A stretch of 5,149 nt of DNA from Eubacterium sp. (GTDB lineage: Bacteria > Bacillota > Clostridia > Oscillospirales > Acutalibacteraceae). The notes under the pieces were generated by a model. The model was given only the letters and a program-made list of their open reading frames with translations, had not been told where the DNA came from and made no database searches. Where the stretch lies: the NCBI GenBank assembly GCA_029059925.1, contig JAIDVA010000107.1, forward strand, positions 1 through 5,149. The letters run 5' to 3'. Shown piece by piece: positions 1 through 5,149 of this stretch. Numbering within the stretch: the first letter of the stretch is position 1; every line of letters starts with the position of its first letter. The position numbers were made by a program, and so were the translations under genes.

Positions 1-729
1 GGTTATGTCAATGAGAAGAAGGATGCCAAAGCTGATGCTGTCGAAGAGGATTCGGCTGAAAAGGAATTTGACTTTAATACGGTTAAAAATTCTGATGAAA
101 ATAAGGTCGATGCCGAAAATGATGAAGAATCCGAGACCTTTAAATTTTCAAAATCAAATCATTTGCAGCAGCCAAGGATTATAGATGATGAACAGGAAGA
201 TGATTTTGACTTTCAGGCATCCATAAAGATGAATGCACTCAGACGTAATAATGAGGTTATGGAGAAAACCGAAATTGTCATAAGGAAGGCGAATGCACTT
301 TATAATCAAAAGTTCAATGATATTGAGAGAGACTGGCTTAATATTTTCTGTGCAGATTTTGTTGATGAAATTATGTATGAGCCTGTTTTTCTGAAAGAAC
401 TTTGCAGATTTCTCAATTCGCATAAGATTTATGAGAATATGGCAAATGCGGTTTATAAATCCTTCAATCTTGGTGCAATCACAGCAGACAGTGCAGGTGA
501 GCTTGAAGAATTATATAGAATTATTGATAATGCGAGAGCTCAATCCTATGAACGGCTGAGAATTAAAATAAAGCTTTTATGGTATATCATCTGTATCCTT
601 GCCGGTCTGACTATTGTATTTTTTGCGTTAAATAATTTGATTGGTGTTTTTATCGTTTTATTGGCTGCGATATTTATTATACTCAGAATCAGTTTTTTGA
701 AGAAAAGGAAAAAGGATTTTTATGAATGA
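1..729 (+). CDS. Membrane protein of unknown function, 5'-truncated by window edge
   Basis: I do not recognise this protein. The frame is open from the first base, so the gene begins upstream; a TTG at 163 lies mid-frame with no good ribosome site and is unlikely to be the start. The visible 242 residues fall into three parts. Residues 1-70 are strongly acidic and low in complexity (many D, E, K, N), probably disordered, with three F-x-F motifs at 23-25, 47-49 and 69-71. Residues about 72-190 look helical and soluble. Two adjacent hydrophobic segments follow, about 192-210 and 212-232, ending in a basic tail (KKRKK), which would anchor the protein with its large N-terminal part in the cytoplasm by the positive-inside rule. 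The stop overlaps the start of the next gene by 8 bases, implying translational coupling and a joint role. The existence of the gene is well supported; its function is unknown. Confidence 0.8.
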   Translation, partial: GYVNEKKDAKADAVEEDSAEKEFDFNTVKNSDENKVDAENDEESETFKFSKSNHLQQPRIIDDEQEDDFDFQASIKMNALRRNNEVMEKTEIVIRKANALYNQKFNDIERDWLNIFCADFVDEIMYEPVFLKELCRFLNSHKIYENMANAVYKSFNLGAITADSAGELEELYRIIDNARAQSYERLRIKIKLLWYIICILAGLTIVFFALNNLIGVFIVLLAAIFIILRISFLKKRKKDFYE

Positions 730-1189
730 ATTGCTTGAAATAGTTGCTGATCGTCCGCTGATAGTAGTAAGAGCTGTTATCGTTATTATTACAGTAATAG
801 GACTTACTGTTAAGCTTATAGTCCCTAAAATTAAAGAACGAGCCGGCAGGATTAAGGATACATCATCAAATGATGGTGGTACATATTTGCAAAAAGGCTT
901 TGAACTCTATCATTCGGGTAAAAAGAACGAGTCAGTTGAGCTTATCATCAAAGGACTGGAACTTGGCGGAAGAGGCGTTTATGATAATGACATAATATAT
1001 GCCTGCCGTATTTTGATGAAATATTATGATGATATCGGCGAGGAATATAATGCACTTAGGTGGTGCAGATTTGCTGTTGAAAATAATTGTTTCGATAAAT
1101 CCATTTTAGAATATATGATTCAACAGTATGAGCATATGGGTGAAATTACCAAGGTAGAAGAAATAAAAGAATTATTAAAAAATTCTTGA
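722..1189 (+). CDS. Membrane-anchored TPR/SEL1-like protein of unknown function
   Basis: A 155-residue protein whose ATG lies inside the end of the preceding gene (ATGAATGA overlap), preceded by AAGGA at a suitable distance, so the two are co-translated. Residues about 13-34 form one hydrophobic segment, followed by a basic stretch (K31, K36, K38, R40), consistent with an N-terminal signal anchor and a cytoplasmic C-terminal domain. Residues 54-153 can be read as three helix-turn-helix units (about 54-81, 88-120 and 124-153) with the A/G/Y spacing and length of TPR or SEL1-like repeats, for example YLQKGFELYHSGKKNESVEL. Such repeats usually bind other proteins, so a scaffold or partner role next to the acidic membrane protein is plausible. 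That is inference and no enzymatic motif is visible. Its stop codon lies inside the -35 box of the downstream promoter. Confidence 0.8.
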   Translation: MNELLEIVADRPLIVVRAVIVIITVIGLTVKLIVPKIKERAGRIKDTSSNDGGTYLQKGFELYHSGKKNESVELIIKGLELGGRGVYDNDIIYACRILMKYYDDIGEEYNALRWCRFAVENNCFDKSILEYMIQQYEHMGEITKVEEIKELLKNS

Positions 1190-1214
1190 CAAATCGACAA
1201 ATAAGTATTATTAT
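1186..1214 (+). promoter_or_regulatory. Sigma-A type promoter of the oxidoreductase operon
   Basis: There is a perfect -35 hexamer TTGACA at 1186-1191 and a -10 TATTAT at 1209-1214 (five of six consensus bases), separated by exactly 17 bases. Transcription would start near 1220-1222, just ahead of the T-box leader. The -35 box includes the TGA stop (1187-1189) of the upstream gene, so the promoter begins within that coding region. The near-ideal match suggests strong basal initiation with control exerted afterwards by the T-box. No operator is visible. Confidence 0.8.
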
Positions 1215-1221
1215 ATCTTCA

Positions 1222-1477
1222 ATATTACAACACGTTGATGAGAATAGGTTTTATTTATGTAGTTGTTACAGAGAGCTGGCGGTTGGTGTGAGTCAGTGCA
1301 ATGTTAAATAAAATATCCTCTCTGAGTGGCTGTGCTGAACATCAGTAGGCGCAGACGGCTGCCTCCGTTAACAGGATAGTGTATGATAGTACATAAAGTG
1401 CGTTTTTTAACGAAAAAGAGTGGTACCACGGTATTCATTATCGTCTCTTTGTCCATATGGGCAAAGAGACTTTTTTT
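1222..1477 (+). promoter_or_regulatory. T-box riboswitch leader (tRNA-sensing antitermination)
   Basis: All hallmark parts of a T-box leader are present in order. Stem I starts with the kink-turn-like GTTGATGAGAATAGG (1234-1248) matched by CTCTGAGTGG on the 3' side (1320-1329). A 9-bp helix forms between 1249-1257 (TTTTATTTA) and 1305-1313 (TAAATAAAA). The conserved CAGAGAG bulge is at 1269-1275, and the terminal stem-loop contains GGTTGGTGTGA (1281-1291). A small hairpin CGTT-TTTT-AACG (1401-1412) sits where Stem III is expected. The T-box core AGAGTGGTACCACGG is at 1417-1431. CGTCTCTTT (1442-1450) can pair with the T-box region (AAAGAG, ACG) to make the antiterminator, or with the terminator 3' arm. 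Uncharged tRNA would favour the antiterminator. The TGGT bulge predicts a tRNA with discriminator base A. The specifier codon lies around 1312-1317 (AAATATCC): ATA or ATC (Ile), TAT (Tyr) or AAT (Asn) can be read, and I cannot decide by eye. Confidence 0.93.
1443..1477 (+). terminator. T-box regulated intrinsic terminator
   Basis: The arms 1443-1456 and 1457-1470 are complementary over 14 bases with a single G-U wobble (GTCTCTTTGTCCAT against ATGGGCAAAGAGAC) and are followed by seven T at 1471-1477. The 5' arm shares CTCTTT with the alternative antiterminator, which makes the two structures mutually exclusive. It lies 45 bases before the first codon of the operon, so readthrough is required for expression. 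Confidence 0.93.
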
Positions 1478-1510
1478 ATATCATTTTAAATTTTGAAAGA
1501 ATTAATGAAA

Positions 1511-1515
1511 GAGGG
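1511..1515 (+). promoter_or_regulatory. Ribosome binding site fixing the gamma-subunit start
   Basis: GAGGG at 1511-1515 is seven bases before ATG at 1523. It supports that start over the in-frame TTG at 1493 and ATG at 1505. The earlier codons would add ten or six residues with no match to the family N-terminus, and the ribosome site would then lie inside the gene. Confidence 0.75.
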
Positions 1516-1522
1516 TTTTAAA

Positions 1523-2095
1523 ATGGCAGATTTAGTAGAAATCCGTTGGCACGGACGTGGTGGTCAGGGTGCTAAGACTGCTGCGCTTTTGCTTGCAGAT
1601 GTTGCGTTTAAAACAGGCAGCTTTGTTCAGGGCTTTCCTGAATATGGTCCGGAGCGTATGGGTGCTCCTATCACAGCTTATAACCGAATAAGCAAAAATG
1701 AAATCAGAGTTCATTCAAATATCTATGAGCCGGATTTTGTTGTAGTCGTTGACGAGGGTCTTCTTGATGTTGTTAATGTAACAGAGGGTCTTAAGGAGTC
1801 AGGCGGTATTGTTGTTAATACAGCAAAAGCACCGGAAGAGATTGCACACAAGCTCGGCGATTATAAGGGGAAGGTTTATACAATTGATGCACGCCGTGTT
1901 TCAAAGGCTTGTCTCGGAAAATATTTCCCAAATACACCTATGCTTGCCGCCATTGTTAAGGTGTCAGGTGTTATGGATAAGGATACTTTCTTTAACGAAA
2001 TGCAAAATTCATTCTCACACAAATTTGCTTCAAAGCCTGAGGTTATTGAGGGTAATATGAATGCCCTTAGAATGGCTTTTGAAGAGGTTAAATAG
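1523..2095 (+). CDS. porG: 2-oxoacid:ferredoxin oxidoreductase, gamma subunit (POR/VOR family)
   Basis: A 190-residue gamma subunit, the usual length for this family. It belongs to a cytoplasmic complex that interconverts a 2-oxoacid plus CoA with acyl-CoA, CO2 and reduced ferredoxin; the gamma domain takes part in the CoA-dependent step. The N-terminus carries the family glycine motif GRGGQG (residues 11-16) in the context VEIRWHGRGGQGAKTAA. PEYGPERMGAPI (39-50), typical of PorG, follows, then VVVVDEGLL (73-81) and NTPML (137-141). The ATG at 1523 is chosen because GAGGG precedes it and the protein then begins MADLVEIRW, as in homologues. It is the first gene after the T-box terminator; its stop overlaps the AGGAGGGG ribosome site of the delta gene, 14 bases before that start. 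Gamma alone does not reveal the substrate: in some archaea one gamma subunit serves both the pyruvate and the 2-oxoisovalerate enzymes. Confidence 0.93.
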   Translation: MADLVEIRWHGRGGQGAKTAALLLADVAFKTGSFVQGFPEYGPERMGAPITAYNRISKNEIRVHSNIYEPDFVVVVDEGLLDVVNVTEGLKESGGIVVNTAKAPEEIAHKLGDYKGKVYTIDARRVSKACLGKYFPNTPMLAAIVKVSGVMDKDTFFNEMQNSFSHKFASKPEVIEGNMNALRMAFEEVK

Positions 2096-2109
2096 GAGGG
2101 GACTTAATT

Positions 2110-2412
2110 ATGAAATCAGATGTTAATAAGCTCCATTTAGAATGTACCTGGCAGGAGCTCACAGAGGGTATGCAGATTTACGGCGAAGCTACCTCTGAGG
2201 CTTTCAATACAGGTGAGTGGACCTCAGTTAAGCCTGAGATTGATGAAGATAAATGCATTCACTGCTTAATGTGCGTGCCTGTGTGTCCTGACAGCTGTAT
2301 ATCAGTTGTTGATGGTAAGCGCAGTGAATTTGATTATGACCATTGCAAGGGCTGCGGCATATGCGTAAAGTCATGCCACGTCGGTGCAATTACTATGGAG
2401 GGGGTTAAGTAA
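2110..2412 (+). CDS. porD: 2-oxoacid:ferredoxin oxidoreductase, delta subunit (2x[4Fe-4S] ferredoxin)
   Basis: A 100-residue ferredoxin-like subunit that carries electrons from the catalytic beta subunit to external ferredoxin. The N-terminal ~45 residues are the docking extension usual for PorD/VorD. Two cluster motifs follow: C49-x2-C52-x2-C55-x3-C59-P and C79-x2-C82-x2-C85-x3-C89. By the crossed-ligand rule of bacterial ferredoxins, the last Cys of each motif serves the other cluster, so two [4Fe-4S] clusters are expected. C63 is an extra cysteine. Unusually, the second motif ends in C-H (SCHVGAI) where C-P is the norm; the ligands themselves are intact. The gene starts at ATG 2110 behind AGGAGGGG, and its stop is two bases before the alpha start, so the two are probably translationally coupled. 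Confidence 0.94.
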   Translation: MKSDVNKLHLECTWQELTEGMQIYGEATSEAFNTGEWTSVKPEIDEDKCIHCLMCVPVCPDSCISVVDGKRSEFDYDHCKGCGICVKSCHVGAITMEGVK

Positions 2413-2414
2413 AT

Positions 2415-3596
2415 ATGGCAAGAAAAGACAGACTCAGCGGTAACGAAGCAGTTGCCGAGGCTCTCCGCCAGATTAATCCGGATGTAATGGCTGCTTTCCC
2501 GATTACTCCGTCTACAGAAATACCTCAGTATTTTTCAAAGCTTGTTGCCAACGGACAGGTTGACAGTGAATTCATTCCTGTTGAGTCAGAGCACTCAGCT
2601 ATGTCAGCAGTTATCGGTTCACAGGCAGCAGGTGCAAGAAGTGTTACTGCTACATCTTCAGCAGGTATGGCACTTATGTGGGAGGAACTTTACCTCGCTG
2701 CATCAAACAGACTTCCTTGTGTATTAACACTTGTTAACCGTGCACTTTCAGGTCCTATCAACATTAACTGCGACCACAGTGATTCAATGGGTGCAAGGGA
2801 TTCAGGCTGGATTCAGATTTATGCTGAGAATAATCAGGAGGTTTATGATAACCTTTGTATGGCCTATCGCATTGCTGAGCATAAGGATGTTATGCTTCCT
2901 GTAATGATTTGTCAGGATGGTTTTATTACATCACATGCTGTTGAGAATATCGTTCTCAACGAGGATGAGGATGTTAAGAATTTTGTAGGCGAATATGAGC
3001 CTGAAAATTCACTCCTTAATCCTGAATGTCCTATGGCTGTTGGTCCTTACAGCGTAACTAATTATTACTTTGAGGCTAAGAGAGCACAGGCTGAGGCACT
3101 CAAAAACGCTAAGCAGGTTACACTTGATGTTGCAAAAGAATATGCAAAAATCTCAGGCAGAGAGTATGGCCTTTTTGAAGAGTATAAAATGGACGATGCC
3201 GAATATGCAGTGGTTATTATCGGTTCAGCAGCAGGTACAACAAAGGATGCTGTAGATAAGCTCAGAGCAGAAGGTGTGAAAGCAGGTCTTATCAAAATCA
3301 GACTTTTCCGTCCTTTCCCTGCAGAAGAGATTGTGGAATCATTAAAGGGTGTCAAGGCTGTTGCACTTATGGACAGAACAGAGTCTTATAACGATAACTG
3401 CGGTCCAATCGGCTCAGAGGTTACAACAGCACTTTACAGAGCAAAGGCTGATACACTTACTGTTAACTATGTTTACGGTCTCGGCGGAAGAGATGTAAAG
3501 GTATCTGATATGGTTAATGTTTATAATGAGCTTAAGAAGATTGCCGAAGAGGGTAAGGTTGAAAATCCTTATCGCTATATGGGCGTAAGAGAGTAA
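2415..3596 (+). CDS. porA: 2-oxoacid:ferredoxin oxidoreductase, alpha subunit (POR/VOR family)
   Basis: A 393-residue alpha subunit, normal family length, with the pyrimidine-binding (POR_N) domain at about 10-245 and the second PFOR domain at about 262-365. Together with beta it forms the thiamine diphosphate site. The N-terminal motif AFPITPSTEI (27-36) contains T31, and ESEHSAMSA (57-65) contains E59, which lines up with the glutamate that activates the cofactor aminopyrimidine in the well-studied single-chain Desulfovibrio enzyme. R109 in VNRALSGP is placed like the arginine that binds the substrate carboxylate there; these equivalences are from memory of the family. GLGGRDV (355-361) closes the second domain. 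GGAGGGGG in the end of the delta gene provides the ribosome site. Catabolic clostridial pyruvate oxidoreductase is usually one ~1,170-residue chain (NifJ), so this split form may be a second enzyme with another substrate, such as branched-chain 2-oxoacids. Confidence 0.94.
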   Translation: MARKDRLSGNEAVAEALRQINPDVMAAFPITPSTEIPQYFSKLVANGQVDSEFIPVESEHSAMSAVIGSQAAGARSVTATSSAGMALMWEELYLAASNRLPCVLTLVNRALSGPININCDHSDSMGARDSGWIQIYAENNQEVYDNLCMAYRIAEHKDVMLPVMICQDGFITSHAVENIVLNEDEDVKNFVGEYEPENSLLNPECPMAVGPYSVTNYYFEAKRAQAEALKNAKQVTLDVAKEYAKISGREYGLFEEYKMDDAEYAVVIIGSAAGTTKDAVDKLRAEGVKAGLIKIRLFRPFPAEEIVESLKGVKAVALMDRTESYNDNCGPIGSEVTTALYRAKADTLTVNYVYGLGGRDVKVSDMVNVYNELKKIAEEGKVENPYRYMGVRE

Positions 3597-3610
3597 GGAG
3601 GACGATTTAT

Positions 3611-4552
3611 ATGTACAACTTTAAAGAATATGTATCAAGAGAAGATCGTCTTGCCGGCGGTCACAGAATGTGTGCAGGCTGCGGCGGCACAATTGCTGTA
3701 AGAAATGTGCTCAAGGCTATCAAGCCCGGTGACAAGGCAGTTATCGGCAATGCTACAGGCTGTCTTGAGGTATCCACCTTTATGTATCCTTATACAGCTT
3801 ATAAGGATAGCTATATTCACAATGCGTTTGAAAATGCAGGTGCAACAATGTCAGGTGTTGAGGGTGCTTATAATGCTCTTAGGAGAAAGGGCAAGCTTGA
3901 CGAAACATATAAGTTTATTACCTTCGGCGGTGACGGCGGTACATACGATATCGGTTTCCAGTCGCTCAGCGGTGCTATGGAGCGCGGCCACGATATGGTT
4001 TATGTTTGCTATGATAACGGTGCTTATATGAATACAGGTATTCAGCGTTCATCTGCAACACCTATGTTTGCCGATACAACAACAACTCCTGTCGGCAAGC
4101 AGTCAACAGGTAAGCCACAGTACAGAAAGGATCTTGCTGCAATTATCGCAGAGCATCAGGTTCCTTACGTTGCGCAGACAACATTTGTTCAGAATTTCCG
4201 TGACCTTTACAGAAAGTCCGAAAAGGCTATCTATACAAAGGGTGCTGCTTTCCTTAATATTATGGCTCCGTGTCCAAGAGGCTGGAGATATCCGACATAT
4301 GATATTATGGAAATCTGTAAGCTTGCAGTTGAGACACGTTACTGGCCTTTGTTTGAGGTTGTTGACGGCAGATGGATACTTAATTATGAGCCAAGAAATT
4401 ATGTTCCGATTGAGGAATGGCTTGTTAAGCAGGGCAGATTCAAGCATATGTTCAAGCCGGGTAATGAGTGGATGATTGAATCATTCCAGAAAGAGGTTGA
4501 CCGTCGTTGGGCAGAGCTTCTTGATCGCTGCAGTGAAACTCGCGGTGCATAA
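3611..4552 (+). CDS. porB: 2-oxoacid:ferredoxin oxidoreductase, beta subunit (TPP and [4Fe-4S])
   Basis: A 313-residue beta subunit that binds the diphosphate of thiamine diphosphate and one [4Fe-4S] cluster. The TPP signature runs from G107-D108-G109 to N136 (GDGGTYDIGF, then CYDNGAYMNTG), with D108 and N136 as expected Mg ligands. Four cysteines in the conserved positions, C21 and C24 (MCAGCGG), C51 (ATGCLE) and C221 (APCPRGW), ligate the proximal cluster. IQRSSATP (144-151) and TTTTP (156-160) are typical of PorB and VorB alike. YDNGAYMN has G137 where many relatives have E. The start has AAGGAGGA directly after the alpha stop, 14 bases between genes. It is the last gene of the operon, 14 bases before a long inverted repeat. 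Pyruvate and branched-chain 2-oxoacid enzymes cannot be told apart from these motifs, so the por symbol denotes the family only. Confidence 0.95.
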   Translation: MYNFKEYVSREDRLAGGHRMCAGCGGTIAVRNVLKAIKPGDKAVIGNATGCLEVSTFMYPYTAYKDSYIHNAFENAGATMSGVEGAYNALRRKGKLDETYKFITFGGDGGTYDIGFQSLSGAMERGHDMVYVCYDNGAYMNTGIQRSSATPMFADTTTTPVGKQSTGKPQYRKDLAAIIAEHQVPYVAQTTFVQNFRDLYRKSEKAIYTKGAAFLNIMAPCPRGWRYPTYDIMEICKLAVETRYWPLFEVVDGRWILNYEPRNYVPIEEWLVKQGRFKHMFKPGNEWMIESFQKEVDRRWAELLDRCSETRGA

Positions 4553-4566
4553 TTATTTGTAATGAT

Positions 4567-4603
4567 TAAATTTAAGGGATGGCATTGCCATCCCTTAAAT
4601 TTA
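4567..4603. terminator. Long inverted repeat ending the operon, probable bidirectional terminator
   Basis: Arms 4567-4583 and 4587-4603 are perfectly complementary over 17 bases (TAAATTTAAGGGATGGC and its reverse complement) around a three-base loop. A GC-richer core, GGGATGGC/GCCATCCC, is flanked by A/T bases, so each strand presents a hairpin followed by a T-containing tail rather than a clean T-run. It sits 14 bases after the beta stop, which suits a terminator for the oxidoreductase operon. It may also catch minus-strand transcripts that pass the transporter terminator. Confidence 0.75.
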
Positions 4604-4666
4604 TGTAAATATTTATTTGAGCGTTGAATTAAACAATAATAAACAGGGCAGGATATTATCCTCCGT
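4604..4666. other. Short AT-rich spacer between convergent units, nothing recognised
   Basis: These 63 bases separate the two terminators. I see no reading frame or promoter. The one local symmetry, AGGATA-T-TATCCT at 4650-4662, is too small to call. Confidence 0.5.
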
Positions 4667-4700
4667 AAAAATTAAGGCGATTCGTTAACCGAATCGCCTT
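4667..4700 (-). terminator. Intrinsic terminator of the minus-strand transporter gene
   Basis: On the minus strand an 11-bp perfect stem, AAGGCGATTCG with CGAATCGCCTT (4690-4700 and 4674-4684), encloses a five-base loop and is followed by AATTTTT (4673-4667). It begins 13 bases after the transporter stop codon. Stem strength, short loop and T-run are all as expected for Rho-independent termination. Confidence 0.88.
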
Positions 4701-4713
4701 GAATATTATTGAT

Positions 4714-5149
4714 TTAGAAAATGCCTACAGCCTGAAGCAATAATACAAAGATAAGCACAGGTACAACAAATTTTATCATAATGATATAGATTGTTTTACG
4801 GCTGAATTTTTCGCCGTTTTTAGTAACCTCGTCAATAATTGTTTTGGGCTTGGCAATCCATCCGATAAGAATACTTGTAAGCAATGCTACAAGCGGCATA
4901 AGGATATTGTTGCTTGCGTAGTCAAATACGTCAAGAATTTGTCCTACAGAGCCGTTCGGCAGCTTCAGTTCAAAGTAGAATATGTTGTAGCCAAGGCAAA
5001 CAATTACAGCGAAAACAATTGCGTAGGCCGTAACAATTGTTGTGCTCTTTTTTCTTGAAAAATGATATTTGTCCATTATACTTGAAACAATCGCTTCCAT
5101 AATTGACACACAGGAGGTTATTGCCGCAAACGCAACCATAATGAAGAAG
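4714..5149 (-). CDS. Neurotransmitter:sodium symporter (NSS/LeuT-type), C-terminal part
   Basis: The frame is open to the right edge, so the gene is 5'-truncated here; the ATG at 5139 is an internal codon, preceded in frame by F-F-I. The visible 144 residues match the end of a bacterial Na+-coupled amino acid transporter. Residues 1-25 correspond to TM8, whose AAITSCVSIMEAI carries the A-x2-T-S motif (A8, T11, S12) equivalent to LeuT A351, T354 and S355 of the Na2 sodium site. The loop SRKKSTT is typical of the family. Further hydrophobic segments lie at about 38-58 (TM9), 78-99 (TM10, with NILMPLVALL) and 119-143 (TM11). Ending after this segment fits the 11-helix architecture common in bacterial members. 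The substrate cannot be told from this part; bacterial relatives carry aromatic or other neutral amino acids. It is convergent with the oxidoreductase operon. Confidence 0.88.
   Translation of the reverse strand, partial: FFIMVAFAAITSCVSIMEAIVSSIMDKYHFSRKKSTTIVTAYAIVFAVIVCLGYNIFYFELKLPNGSVGQILDVFDYASNNILMPLVALLTSILIGWIAKPKTIIDEVTKNGEKFSRKTIYIIMIKFVVPVLIFVLLLQAVGIF

Noticed and set aside
163..729. TTG at 163 as the start of the first gene
   Set aside because: The frame is open back to base 1 with coherent acidic protein sequence, and no ribosome site precedes 163, so the gene most likely starts outside the window.
1493..1522. Upstream TTG (1493) or ATG (1505) as the gamma-subunit start
   Set aside because: These codons lack a good ribosome site and add residues unlike the family; GAGGG at 1511-1515 serves the ATG at 1523.
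4103..4447. Minus-strand open frame inside the beta-subunit gene, and similar open frames on both strands within the operon
   Set aside because: They lie wholly within well-recognised family genes, have no ribosome sites, and show no protein-like composition or motifs; they are by-products of the codon usage of the real genes.
4650..4662. Small palindrome AGGATA-T-TATCCT between the two terminators
   Set aside because: The arms are only six bases around one central base, with no T-run or gene next to it; chance symmetry in AT-rich DNA is enough to explain it.
4714..5139. ATG at 5139 as the true start of the transporter gene
   Set aside because: The first visible segment is already TM8 of the LeuT fold and the frame continues to the window edge, so the start is outside the window.
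1..5149. CRISPR array, insertion sequence, tRNA or rRNA gene
   Set aside because: I saw no regularly spaced direct repeats, transposase-like protein, terminal inverted repeats or cloverleaf/rRNA signatures anywhere in the window.

Overview
The window reads as part of a low-GC, anaerobic Gram-positive chromosome, most likely a clostridial or Ruminococcaceae-like Firmicute. The reasons are AT-rich intergenic DNA, strong GGAGG-type ribosome sites, a T-box leader (essentially a Firmicute device) and an oxygen-sensitive 2-oxoacid:ferredoxin oxidoreductase. The genus cannot be fixed from the sequence alone.

Layout: (1) 1-1189 holds two overlapping plus-strand genes for small membrane proteins of unknown function. 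The first is cut by the left edge; the second has one membrane segment followed by TPR-like helices. (2) 1186-1522 is a gene-free control region. It has a near-consensus promoter whose -35 box overlaps the stop codon of the preceding gene, then a complete T-box riboswitch (Stem I, T-box/antiterminator, intrinsic terminator), then the ribosome site of the next gene. (3) 1523-4552 is a compact four-gene operon in the order gamma, delta, alpha, beta, encoding a heterotetrameric 2-oxoacid:ferredoxin oxidoreductase of the POR/VOR family. It ends in a long perfect inverted repeat. (4) 4667-5149 is on the minus strand and convergent: the C-terminal part of a neurotransmitter:sodium symporter (NSS/LeuT-type transporter) with its own intrinsic terminator.

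How it works together: alpha and beta form the thiamine-diphosphate catalytic core, beta carries one [4Fe-4S] cluster, delta carries two more that relay electrons to ferredoxin, and gamma closes the CoA-dependent chemistry. The T-box means transcription into all four genes should rise when one particular tRNA is uncharged.

Main point of interest: such amino-acid-starvation control is unexpected for a catabolic pyruvate oxidoreductase. It fits better with an enzyme run in the reductive, carboxylating direction to make a 2-oxoacid precursor of an amino acid, for example branched-chain 2-oxoacids from branched-chain acyl-CoA. This is an inference; the specifier codon cannot be assigned with certainty by eye, though an isoleucine codon is among the candidates.
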